Source: Paratinospora sagittata
Lineage: Eukaryota; Streptophyta; Magnoliopsida; Ranunculales; Menispermaceae
Direction of reading: 5' to 3'
Assembly: GCA_035771175.1 (NCBI GenBank)
Contig: CM069590.1
Span: 60,675,997 to 60,739,996 of the forward strand
DNA: 64,000 bases
The position numbers and the translations under genes were made by a program. Position 1 is the first letter of the stretch. The number at the start of each line of letters is the position of its first letter. The notes under the pieces were generated by a model that saw nothing but the letters and a program-made list of their open reading frames with translations, searched no databases and was not told the origin of the DNA. Positions 47,801 through 58,978 of the stretch are shown piece after piece.

Positions 47801-49570
47801 AGCAGACAATAGGCTATCAGGAGCAGAAAAGCAACAAGAATGAACTTCCACCATTTGCAACCAGAGAAGTCAGCCAAAGGAATTAAAAAGGTCATAGAAG
47901 GAGATAACGAAAGTCTGGCTCATCAATTATGTAACCATTCACTCAATTGGCGCATGCATATTAACAGGTCAGTCATTTAACTGCTATACTTAAGTACCTG
48001 TACATCAAATTCCGTGAAGTTGTAAACAGCAAGAACAACTGCAGAACTTGCTAGGCTTCCACATGTTAAATGCGGGAACTTCACACGAAACCATGCACTT
48101 AAAGCTCCAGAATAAGAGACACCAAAAACAAACCATGAATTCTTCACATCTGACCGATTAAGCTTTTTGTTCAAAGATTCCTGTGGCAAATAAGTGGTAG
48201 TAAGTTAGGCAAGAAGATACATTAATAACACAATTATCACGACTTAAATCCTATTATTGTTAATGCGATCTGCACAACCTACTCCAACATGCCCAAGTTA
48301 TTATGTTTTACTGTAATTGATAAGAAGCTGCAGGAAAAGAGAAGAGAATTTGAATGCTGCAGAATTTTTATTTTTTTTTAAAACAATAAAAATCATATGA
48401 CTACTCTAAGGCGTAAAAGCCACACACTAATTCAACTTCACTTATAGATGTTCAATTAAATGGAGCATCAGGTCATGGAATTCACCTGATAATACTGCTG
48501 AAAAACAGCCAAATCAGAAAGAGCTTGTTTGGACGAAAGATATCTTAAATTTTTAGTTGTCAAAGATTTGAAAGGTGAGCTCTTCCCATAATACCGATGC
48601 TCAAGAGAAACCACAGCAGCACCAAACTTCTTTGCCAAAACCTGTATCACATTGCAAATTTTTCTTTAACATACAATTTTTTATTTTTATTTTTAAAAAG
48701 GGTATATATGCGCAACTACCACATTAAAATCTCAAAGATACAAATGAAAATCAAAGACATGAATTAGGGTAAGATAGCAATTGCATAAATAAAACCATAG
48801 AATCAATTTGGAGAATTTAACAAGAAATAGATCTGTTGGCACCTCTAACTCATAGGCTTTGATCATAAACAAACAAAATAATTCAAATTGCAGTCAGCTA
48901 ACTCGTAATTCTCCAACAATCAAGAATCGGAAAAACCTTCCAAAATCAGAAACTTTTATGATACAACATTCTGCAAATAATTAAAATTTAGGGCTTACAC
49001 CGGTATAATCATTTTGGATACCACTGCACGACGATTCGCCACATATTTTCAAAAATATGGGTCCATCGGGAGCTCGGAAGTAATCAAGAAACTCGTAGTA
49101 GCGCTGATTAAATTGACGATGATCCTGCAAATTCCAGTTCAAACATATAAAGAATGAGTAGATAGAGTAGATAGTCGAGACATTCCTGATAGAAAAGACA
49201 GAAAAACCATGAAAAAAACTCTTAAAAAATACACAAAATTAGGTGAAGTTTTGGCTTTGACACGACAACTCATCAAACATTCGAAACTTTTCCTATTAAA
49301 TCGAAAGCCGTCTGGGCTGTAACCAATTGCATTTGTTTGGATCGAATAGAAAAAGAAAAGATAAGCATCGGAAAGGAGAGATTTTTGGATTCGTAAAAGA
49401 AGGGATGTACATATACTAACGTAGGGGGAGAAGTGATCGAGGGTCTGGCGGAACCAGAGTTCATCTTTGGTCAAGTATTTGTTGTTGCTTTTCGTGTGGT
49501 GAAGCATCCGAGCCTCGCTTTCGCCATTAGAGAGCAAGAACAAAAGCAGCCCAACTAAGAAAAATTTCAT
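41801..49570 (-). CDS. EDA2: EDA2-like S28 serine carboxypeptidase
   Basis: A peptidase family S28 protein (Pro-X carboxypeptidase / thymus-specific serine protease type), close to Arabidopsis EDA2 (At2g18080, embryo-sac development). Twelve exons, 5' to 3': 49421-49570, 48999-49124, 48486-48641, 47998-48180, 47665-47781, 46360-46413, 46201-46272, 44390-44595, 44053-44147, 42590-42664, 42003-42086 and 41801-41916. They join without frame breaks to 477 aa. A signal peptide is visible at residues 1-20 ([20 protein letters not shown]). The nucleophile motif is G-V-S-Y-S-G (family GGSYxG), the acid lies in NGSQDPW and the base in CGHGTDL. Exon 8 ends AAG/GCATGT, a GC-AG intron. Introns 5 and 7 hold SINEs. 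Likely a secreted or vacuolar protease. It appears functional. Confidence 0.93.
42215..42255 (+). repeat. (AAG)n microsatellite in EDA2 intron
   Basis: About 13 AAG units after a run of AAAAT repeats, in the intron between exons 10 and 11. Likely polymorphic. Confidence 0.85.
45734..45941 (-). mobile_element. Au SINE in EDA2-like intron 7, with TSD
   Basis: On the minus strand, 45744-45931 reads as an Au SINE. The head is 'ccttgggcacattggtaaga', with B-box GGGTTCAAGTC. The body has 'aacagcttcttgcgatgcagg' and 'taaagctgcatgcaatagacc', and the end is 'gggagcttcatgcacc'. The 10-bp sequence TCAAATGCAA at 45734-45743 is repeated at 45932-45941 as the target-site duplication. It lies in the same orientation as the host gene. 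Confidence 0.92.
47070..47225 (+). mobile_element. Degenerate Au-like SINE in EDA2-like intron 5
   Basis: Plus-strand copy with 'ttccattatgacctagag', 'aaaacaacttcc', 'gagtaaagttgcatacatc' and 'gcatcatgcactaagtatgc', the Au SINE order with many changes. It resembles the units of the array at 2.4-4.0 kb. It is antisense to the host gene. Confidence 0.65.
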
Positions 49571-51100
49571 CTTTCTTCTTCTTCTTCTTCTTTCGACCGT
49601 TTCTTACAGCAGAGCAGGTGGAGGAATTAGAAACGAGAAGAAACTTCAATCTTTCCTTGCATGCTAAGAAATTTCTTATTGTTACACTTGTCTACTTCTT
49701 CCCCTTACACTTGTCAAACTTTACATTCTTGTGTAATAAACAATTTGGTATTGACACTTTCATAATCTCTCGAGACCACGTGACCGGATTTTTTTTGTAT
49801 TTTTTATTTTATTTTATTTTTTTTCACTGGTAGATGGACATACCAAGGAGTATCATATTTGTTATAATTAATGTCTGATTTTCAATCCTCATAATATTTC
49901 CATAACTTATTATAGTTACAGACATATGTTTTATTACAATTTTTTTTTTATTATATGATGATTTCTTAACTTTATATATATATATAGAAATAAAGACAAA
50001 TAGGTTAGAAAAACATATCTTATATCAATTACACCAAAGAGATATTAAATGTATGAAATTGGAATATAATAAAATAGAACCATTTTAAGGTTCTCTATAA
50101 GATGAGGCATGGAACGAAGCCACGACGAAGATTATTTTGTTAGATCTATACATTTAGCCACAATGAAAATTATTTTGAAAGATTTATATTAAGTATAGTT
50201 AGTCGTAACATTTTTTTTTAATGCTTCTCTTAAATTTGATAAATGCATGTGATCGGCAACTAATTTTATCTCATGCTAACCCCAAGTAGACCTCTAAATA
50301 ATTCTAACAAGGTTATATATATATATATAGACACACACATATCTTATGCCATATAACCTCAGAACAGAGCTTTTGGCCCATTTCTCACCACATTAATTGA
50401 CAACTTCAAAAATTCTTTGTTATTTCAAAATTTTCAAATTCTCCATTGAAAATACTTAATTCTTCTGAAAACTAAAGAAGATGGAGCTGATCAATCATGC
50501 TCAACATACGGGCATTTGAAACTTTAATAGCCATATAATTTTTATTTTTATTTTCAAAAAGAAATGTAAAAAAGGTAAGCTGCTTTTGATAATGCAGTCC
50601 ATAGTTGTCAACCTTACCTTTAAGCTTTTTTAGGTTTTATAAATTTTTCTTTAATATTCATAGTACTTTAGAAACGACTTATAGAGTTAATAATTATATA
50701 GCATGCCAAAAGAAAGGAACCAAAAGGACAGGCCTATTACAGGCTTTAAGAACATCCCAAGTACACTTTAGGTAATTAATTTAAGTCACAATGACAAAAA
50801 GAACGTGACAAAAACCAAAAAAAAAAAAAAAACTTTATATTATACAAACATATTTTTGTATTACAAAGTGATCGAGTTCTAAAATTTTACTCCTACCCTT
50901 TTCTTTTTTTTTTTTACGGCAGTCTTCTAATAAATAATAACTCTGTATCCAAGAAGAATTTTGAACCACGATACCTTGCACACCACCTCGCACAATAAAA
51001 TAAACAAAATGACATTCATTTCAAACAATGACAATTTTCTTTTTCTTCCTTTTTGGTACTAAAATTATATTGCTATATCCATCATGTTTGTAACCAAGTT
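49571..51100. other. Intergenic, protease promoter and AT-rich DNA
   Basis: A (CTT)n run at 49572-49592 is the likely 5'UTR microsatellite (GAA on the sense strand) of the EDA2-like gene. The rest is AT-rich with (TA)n runs near 49975 and 50315. No gene. Confidence 0.5.
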
Positions 51101-51289
51101 TTCCATCATTTGCATCTCCATATTTGCAACATGAAGATCCTTTGCACCGTGCGAAGATGATCGCTTTCCTGTGAATCAAAAAAGTCAATTAATTATTCAA
51201 AGTAGTATAAGAAAGACTTTATAACTAGAGTTTTAGGAATTTTGTATCATTAATCTAATGAGTAGGAATGAAATTGTTAGTAATCATAT

Positions 51290-52101
51290 TTACTTACTCT
51301 TGTTGGAATCCATGTAAGACTGGGCCTTGTTTAATGGGCATGATGAAGCAATAGGAAGAACAGGGAGATTCTCACAGTTGCAGATCTCAATCATGTAGCC
51401 ATCTGGGTCATGAAAGAAGAGCTGATCGACCTCGATTCCTCCATCCTTTACGAGGGCCGTTACATACTCCATTCCCATCTCCTCAAGCTTTCTCTTTAAC
51501 AAATTTATGTCTGCACACTACACTTAAAAATTAATTAAACCAGTTATAAAACAATCAACCATGAATGAGATGTTGAAATTAAAGGGCATAAATATTCTTA
51601 CTTGAAAGGAGATGTGATTATCTTTTGGATTGATTACCAATGTCTTCTGCCGGGCATCATCGTCAATGGAATTACCCTGCAACAAATGTATCCCAATTCC
51701 ATAGTTGAACAACCTGCAGTATCGATCAAAACACTCAAATTAATTCAGTATATCTAAAATATTTAATCTCTTAGAAATTTGCATTTAAAGAAGGTCTCGT
51801 TCAAGTGTTTCAAATGAAGATATATAGAAATATGGGTCTTAATTATATGAAGCATATATCACAGAAATCAATATAGGAGAATCAACACCTGCCAAATAGC
51901 TAGGTCATGTTAGAAAAACATTTAGTTCTAATACTACTTAATTACCAAGCTCCTTCAAAATTAAAAGAAGGCCTTCTAATGAGAATGAAACCAAGGACTT
52001 GTTGATAGAACTTCACAGATTCAATCACAGATTTGCATACAAAAGAGACGTGATTGAGTGAGTGTAATGGCAAACAAGGGATTAAAAGCTCTTATTCCCA
52101 T
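51290..52101 (-). CDS. Glyoxalase-fold protein, start region frameshifted
   Basis: A vicinal-oxygen-chelate / glyoxalase I-like protein of the Arabidopsis GLYI4/GLYI7 group (At1g15380, At1g80160). Exons: about 51946-52101, 51602-51713 and 51290-51517. Conserved parts are HSLNHVSFVCKSV, FYQQVLGFILIRRPSFNF, NPKDNHISFQ and FFHDPDGYMIEICNC (metal- and substrate-site regions of the family). The only suitable ATG (52099-52101) reads MGIRAFNPLFAI and is one base out of register with the conserved frame. Removal of one A in 'ATAAGAG' would put them in frame. The conserved frame has no ATG of its own and meets a TAA just upstream. So this is either a fresh pseudogene, a sequence error, or a gene with an unseen upstream exon. 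Exons 2 and 3 are intact. Confidence 0.8.
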
Positions 52102-53188
52102 TATCTCTCTTTCTCTGCTCTCAGTGCAATTTCTGGTTAATAAGACTTGAAATATTGTCTCTATTTATAAACAAGAAACTCAGCTTCTCTAACCTTTGCT
52201 ATATTTTGTATAATAATAATAATAAACAAAAAACATGTTTACAATACTAACAGATGTGTGTTCATGATATGTGCTGGATCCTAGTCATGAAAATTATTGC
52301 TCCTAGTGTGACTGGGTCCACATCTTAATCCTATACGTAATAATTTAATGTATTTTTCTCTTGACCCTTTTGGAAGCTAATCTAAATTGTAGCGACAGAG
52401 CCGCACAGGCTTAGTTCAGAGCATGGGTATCATAACAGCTAATGGTGCCTGCTGCAACCACAGAAACCCCACTTGAATGGAGCATAGCTGCTTCTAATTT
52501 GAGACCCTTCTAATTTCAAATAACGAAAAATATTAACTTAATTATAAAAAAATATAACTATAATACAATTATACATTTATACATGTCTGATCATTTATTA
52601 TATATTTTAAGATATATAAAATGTGTAGTTATATTATAATTATATTTTTTATAGTTAAATTAATATTTTTTATAATTTTAATATGAGAGTAATTAATTTT
52701 GAGCAATCAAATGTATAATTTGAAGTAATTCAATATTTTTTAAAAAAGAAATTTAAAAAGTATGTTTTCAAAGATTTTTTTTATTAATTTTTGCTTAGTA
52801 AAAGAATGGAAAACCAAAAAAATAGGCCTCCAAGGCTTTTTCTTATTGATCTCGTAAAGGTAGTTTTTAGACTGAATTAATGGTGTTAAAAATTGAAAAT
52901 TTTAATATTTTAATAAATCTCTAGTCATTTATATATCTTTTGGGTTTAATTAATATATACCTTGGACCTGCAAACGTTTAATTTCTTTTTCTTTTCTTTT
53001 TTAGAAAAAATCGTTTAATTTCATGTTAAATGTGAAGAATTGTCGACAAAAGATACATATGAAACAAATACTTTCTTCTTTAGAAGATGAAATTAGGAAC
53101 CCAAAACCCGAGAGGGTCTAGATGGCTATATATACTTGTGGCTCAAGAAGCAAAGAGACCTGAGTTTGAAATTTCATCCGGTGCATAA
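52102..53188. other. Intergenic, no gene seen
   Basis: Promoter side of the first glyoxalase-fold gene, then AT-rich DNA with many direct and inverted 'tataattat' type words. Nothing else recognised. Confidence 0.4.
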
Positions 53189-53234
53189 TGTCACGGGACA
53201 ACTTTGGAACAAGACAGTTCCTGTGCGGCACCCG

Positions 53235-53510
53235 GACACTTTTCATTTACCAAGTGTAAACTTGTTGGACACTTGTTATAATTGTTATACTTATTATACA
53301 CATTTGACACTTTTCATTTAACAAGTGTTAACCTTGTTGGACTTGTTGGACACTTGTTATAGTTGTTATATTTATTATACATGTTTGACACTTTTCATTT
53401 AACAAGTGTAAATTTGTTGGACACTTGTTATACTTGTTATACACGTGACACCCTTCATTCAACAAGTGATTAACTTGTTAGACGTTGGTTATACAACGTT
53501 GGAAACTCTT
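53235..53510 (+). repeat. Four-copy 60-80 bp repeat rich in AACAAGTG/CACTTGTT
   Basis: Units beginning GACAC-TTCATT start at 53235, 53306, 53387 and 53447. Each has 'catttaacaagtgt' followed by 'ttgttggacacttgttat'. The two halves are partly inverse to each other (AACAAGTGT / ACACTTGTT), so single strands can form short hairpins. Confidence 0.8.
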
Positions 53511-54049
53511 GAGTTGTTGGATGAAATAAATGAATATATGAACCAAACTGAGCAACAAAAACAAAAGTTCAGCAAACGTTGAGGAAGAAGAGCAGTGGGT
53601 TTGGGAGCTTCAAACCAAGGTAAATTCGTGGTATTTTGAGCTAACTTTTCCAATTTTGTAATCTTCTTGATGAGTTATCCAACATACTTGATTTTGGCTG
53701 ATCTTCAATGGGTAGATGGGATGATTGGAAGAGTGGGTTTAATGGCTGGAAATTCATGATGTTCTTACATGATTAATTTGATATTGAAATGGTAAATTTC
53801 ATGATTAATTTGGGTATTCCAAATTTCGTTGAGTAGGAGTCTTGCAGTCAAATTTCAGTGACTGAATTATGTGATTTTGATGTGTCTAAATGCTAGAAAT
53901 TAATGTTGAATATGTTGTGATTATGGATGATAGAGATTAGAATTAGGAAAGTGAATTCAGCCAATTCAATGACTAAACCCTATGTGCTGGAAATTTGAAA
54001 CTGTACAGTATGTTGGTGAAGATTATGGTGATCAAAAGGATGTTGAGAA

Positions 54050-54430
54050 TTATATTAATATACTAATATGTACGTACGCTAATATATGAATGAATATAGT
54101 AATATATGAATGGACATATAGTAATATATTAATATGTATATATGAATATCAGAATGAATATATTAATATATGAATGAGTATATATTTATGCAGCAACGTG
54201 GATATATATATCTAGTCAGATATGCATGAGGATGAAAAATATATTAATATATGAATGAATATATTAATATATGTATGGGTATACATTAATATATTAAAGT
54301 GTATATATTAAGATCCGAATGAATATATTACTATATGAATGGATATATATGAATATATTAATGTGTATATATAGTCATATATGCATGATGTTGAAAAGTA
54401 TATTAACATATGTATATATGAATAGGCTTG
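54050..54430 (+). repeat. AT-rich array of TATTAATATATGAATG units
   Basis: Short words 'atattaatatatgaatg' recur irregularly about every 20-45 bases. It lies within the LTR at 53189-55634. Confidence 0.7.
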
Positions 54431-55634
54431 AGACTTATTTGATGGCATGCAAATATATTGATGGAATAATATATAGGTGAGATTGAGATGTTTATATACA
54501 AATAAGATTAAGTTCATAATTATATACTGACACGTAGTACTTGTGGGTATATTTGAGAGTAAAATCATATGAAAAATAATTGATTATTGTTTGGTGAAAT
54601 TACAGCAAAGTTTGGAATAGGTGGGGACAATACGCAGTGGTAGTGATATTTGGTCAACACTAGGCTGTGTTGGCATTAGGTGAGTATCCTTCCATTTCTT
54701 GGTTATTTTGTATGGCATTGTAGCTATAAACTGTTTGAAATGATAAGCATGTATGAATGGCATGGTATAAAATTGCATTGATTGAATACATGAAAAATAT
54801 TTCAAAAACGAAGCATGTCTAACCTGTAAGAACATGTTAGAACATGAGTCATTCCAGGAATAAGTCCCGCATGAGTAGTACCTTGAGTATCTCATGAGCT
54901 TAGTGGCTGTCTTGGAATTGATTGTGATAAAATTGAGTATGAGATGACAGTTAGGCTACCCTTGTTTGGGCCGAACGAGGGGTGAGTCCCGCTCTATACT
55001 TAGAAGGTGGGAGATGGATATGACTTTCAGTGGGAAAGTGAAATTATTTTGAAAAATATTGCAGGAAGCTCCAAGCTATTTTGTGCATATATGTATTGTC
55101 TTTTTGCATTTGTATCTTTAAATGTATTTGATTATGATTTTATCAACATGTTTATTAAATGCATATGAATGCTATAGAATGGAACTTACTCACTGAGCTT
55201 GTTTTAGCTCACCCCATTATCTCCAATATTTCAGGTAAGGACCCAAAAGCAAAAGGAAAAGCAAAGAAAGAATAAACCGTCTTCTGGAAACTTTACTTAC
55301 TATGTATATATGGAAGAAACGGTTACAACATGATTACTTTTGATATGTATAATTAGCATGTATATATATAGTATGACATAGACGAGTGAGTGGAGTGATA
55401 TGAACCATACTTGACGTATTGGGGTATGAAATACTGTTATGATAATAAAGATCTGAATGTACATGAGTATGAAAATGAATGAATGTAAATTTTGAATTAA
55501 AGGCTATCAAGGAATTTGAAATTCGTGTATTTACATTAAGGCTGACAGTGTATTGTACACTGTATACGGGGATGCACAGTGTATAGTACATCGTGCCGAT
55601 CATGACGTCAGCCTACGTAAGGGGCGTCGTGACA

Positions 55635-57657
55635 GCAATTCACTAGCAGGGTCAGCCTAACTGCAAGTAACAAGAAATAGCAACACAAAGTAGAAGGCAA
55701 CAAGTAATGGAAATAATGATTTTATTAATATCAATTGAACTGTACAATACACTGGGGTCAACACGAAAGAACACACACGCACCCTAGGGGAGCAGGTATC
55801 ACTAGAGCACCACACTACTAGCAATAGTGGGTAGCAACAAGGGACAAGGCAACACACGTTGGTAGCTTTCCTTGGGACTCGAATGTAGGGGAACACCTAT
55901 GCACTACTCTAGGCGACTACCACCTCCCCTACAAGGTAGATGTTAAGCTTTTTTACTATTTCTAAAAGAAAACATCAAAATGTGAGGCCAATCATACTGG
56001 GCCTTTATTACAAAAATGTCACCCGAAATACAAAATAAAACACATGACGGTGCATAGGACAACATGACCGTGACAATAAGGCCTAATTTAAGGGGTTAAG
56101 TACCTTGGATGGAATCTATTTAAAGAAGAGAAAACAAACCATTTTTTTTATCAAGTACAACTAACTATGTCTAGCACAAAAACCAACTTCAAATGATGAC
56201 AGTCAAGAACAAGATAAATCACTGAACAACAAAGGTCGTAGCCCATAACAAGTGATATTCTCTCTTAGAATGATAACTAGGAGAGTCGAACATCTGTCCT
56301 CGTAAGTAAGTAAGAGATGTAATACAACCCAAGTTGCAAGTGATTTACGAAAAAAAAAAAAACAAAGGCTATATAAATGTTTTTTTTTTTGAATTCAATT
56401 ATAAGAATCCAAAAATCAACTAATTAATTAATGATGAATAATAAAATAATAGCCAGACCTTATTATTTGCCCTTTTTTTTCTTTACAAATATATAACACA
56501 ACATGAACAGGATAGTAATTTTATAGTAATTTCATTCGATTATTCAATATTGAAAACATTATTCATTTTTCATAAAATGATGAAATTTCATATTTTTTTC
56601 AAGGTTTGGATTAATTGCAAAGCAAACGGGCATAACAATTGGACCTAAATCAAGTTTTGGTACGGTTGCAAGTGGTACGGTTTCGCTGTGATGCGCAACA
56701 CGCCACTTTCCTTGTGTTTCACGTGTTGTCTATTCTCTATTTAATTACGTTAACGAAGCTTCGTGGAAACTTCCTTATAACCCTCTTGATGTACGACAAA
56801 TCTGTACATCACATAGTTTCTGCCGTCCGATTCGTTTGGTATTTTTTTTTTTTTTACTACTACTACTCATAATAATACTTTTAAAAGTATTTTACATTCG
56901 ACTCTCCCACCCACCCAAAAATATAAAAATAATAATAAATAAATAAAAGGGCAAAAATCACAACCACAACACAAGCACCTTATCTCTATAGACACCCAAT
57001 ATTGCAACACATCTCCCAAAAATAACTCATGTTTTTACACACAAATCTAACTTTCTTCCCCTTCCTGATATCACTTCTGCCTTTTAACTAGAATAAATGC
57101 GAATTTATGTCTATTTGAAAAGATAAATGCTTGAGTAACACAACTTTTTAATATATTTTTTTGACATTATATTTAAAATTGTTAAATTACCTCGAATGTT
57201 AGGATCACCCAATCAAACAATTCTCATGTCAAAAAAATATGTTAGAATGATGTGTCCCTCAAGCATTACCCATTTAAAAAATAACCGTGTTTAAACAATA
57301 AAATTCTAAAGTTAATATGGTTGTATTTAATTTCTCGAGCGATATTGGTATGGTATCCAAATGCATTTTTAAAGTTTTTTTTTTTTTTTTTTGTGGCTTC
57401 GTGCCTTTCATTTAATTTTTTTTAGTATTTCAGATGAAAAATAAGAAATTCTTTAGAAGTATAAATAAGTGTAAAGGGGACTTGTGAGGTTATTAAGTTT
57501 AACTAAGAAGTAAATGAGGTTTATCTAGCTACAAATCAGCAATACTAGAGTGAATACTGCTAAGTTAACACCTAAATTGTACGCTCATTGTACATCACTT
57601 TTATATACTAATAAATTATCTAGAGTTATATAGATATATAATGATTTGAGACAATAT

Positions 57658-57696
<39 letters not shown>

Positions 57697-58023
57697 AGAG
57701 TACCATAAATATATAATTTGAATGTTACTTTAGTATATAGGAATAGGCTCATATGTTTCAAAACAGTCATATCAAGAAAAATCTTCCAAATTTTTTTTTA
57801 GATTTATCAGACATTTTCCTTTTTATATATATATGGTCCAAGGAAATCAAAGATTCAGACAGTAGTAATATTGTTATTGAGCTACTTTATGGAGTAACTT
57901 AATGACTTATTGAGCATGACATGGATACTCAAAACGCACCAATTTTATCAATCCATATGCTTACAAAAAGCATAACGGAGAATCAAGAAGAAAGAAAGCA
58001 AAGTTTACAGAGTGAATGTGTTA
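55635..58023. other. Intergenic; probable unidentified repeat at left
   Basis: 55650-56100 is less AT-rich than its surroundings and looks like part of a retroelement, but has no domain or ends I can name. A (TA)15-like microsatellite lies at 57660-57692. The right end is the 3' flank of the second glyoxalase-fold gene. No gene supported. Confidence 0.4.
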
Positions 58024-58978
58024 CTAGAAGGAGATATTGATCATATCCATGCTCAAACGCTCCATCATAACTCTTTCCATTGCTCCACACTCGCTCAAAT
58101 TGCAGGTGCTTGGTTTGCTCCTGATAGAGCAAGAAGCTGATGAAAGAGGAAGAACAGGAATATTGTCACAGTTGCAAATCTCTATCATATATCCATCTGG
58201 GTCATGAAAAAACACTTGATCCACTCTAACCCCACCTTCCTCCACCACTCCATTCACATATTTAATCCCCATATTCTTCAATCTCTGCTTAACCACTCCA
58301 GTGTCAGTGCACTGAAAAACACAACAAAATCAAACAAAAATGTTAACTTCTTCACTATTCAAATATAAATTATACATGTCATGTGGGTGTCATCGATATG
58401 TACAAATAGAAATAATAGTCCCACGTTGGGATCTCAGTATCATTAGTACCGAGGCCTCTCAAATAAAATCTCTCACTTGACTCACGAAAGGTGTGGTGAA
58501 GTCAGGGGGACAGTATTAGTTGAGATGCAGGGCCGTTCAACAAGAAACACCAAAACAAAATGAGGGTTAATTAACTTTGTTGAAATAGTCTTACTTGGAA
58601 GGAGATGTGGTTATCCTTTGGATTAATGGTTCTTATTTCTCTCATGATATCGTCTCTTCCAATTGACCCATTTTTCAGCAAGTGTATTCCCACTCCATAA
58701 TTGAACAACCTGCACAAAATTCAGGAAATTAAGGTAAATATAGTACCTTTGTGAGAGTTTAGACAATGAAGAAGACTGATAATAAGATTGAAGAACTTTG
58801 GATCTTATAATTACCAAGCTCCATCAAAATCGAAGGATGATGGTCTTTTGATGAGAACAAAGCCCAAGATCTCCTCATAAAATCTCACTGAAGTTTTCAC
58901 TGATCTGCAAACCAAGGATACATGATTCAAAGAGAGGAGAGGCAAGGGAGGACATTCTACTATTTCTTCTATTTCCAT
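58024..58978 (-). CDS. Glyoxalase I-like protein (GLYI4/GLYI7 group)
   Basis: A 188-aa protein of the vicinal-oxygen-chelate superfamily, like Arabidopsis At1g15380 and At1g80160. Exons: 58815-58978, 58595-58709 and 58024-58311. Frames join cleanly (phases 2 and 0) with GT-AG introns. The N-terminus MEIEEIVECPPLPLLSLNHV is followed by LVCRSVKTSVRFYEEILGF, a middle exon ending NPKDNHISFQ, and FFHDPDGYMIEICNC. These are the beta-alpha-beta-beta-beta units of the fold with the family's metal/active-site His and Glu positions. The C-terminal ~40 residues are rich in Ser, Met and Glu and poorly conserved. Methylglyoxal-related detoxification is assumed by family; several members lack full glyoxalase I activity. 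It is the intact partner of the copy at 51290-52101, same strand and same exon plan. Confidence 0.92.

Larger units (their letters stand above)
53189..55634 (+). mobile_element. Long Del/Tekay-like LTR, probably solo
   Basis: The stretch starts TGTCACGGGACAACTT and ends GGCGTCGTGACA. Its 3' part shares, in the same order, the 'actgagcttg...ctccaatatttcagg' block (about 55180-55240), the CACTGTATA/CAGTGTATAG repeats, 'atgacgtcag' and the terminus with the minus-strand LTR at 17838-20200. It contains a four-copy repeat near its left end and an AT array at 54050-54430. No PBS or coding sequence follows, and the flanks (CATAA and GCAAT) are not a clean TSD, so solo status and the 5' limit are uncertain. 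Confidence 0.55.

Noticed and set aside
53235..53510. Regularly spaced repeats that might suggest a CRISPR array
   Set aside because: Repeats are long, diverged and unevenly spaced, and lie inside a plant LTR; the host is a eukaryote.
53184..55639. 5-bp TSD for the long plus-strand LTR (CATAA / GCAAT)
   Set aside because: The flanks do not match, so no TSD is claimed and the 5' boundary is left uncertain.
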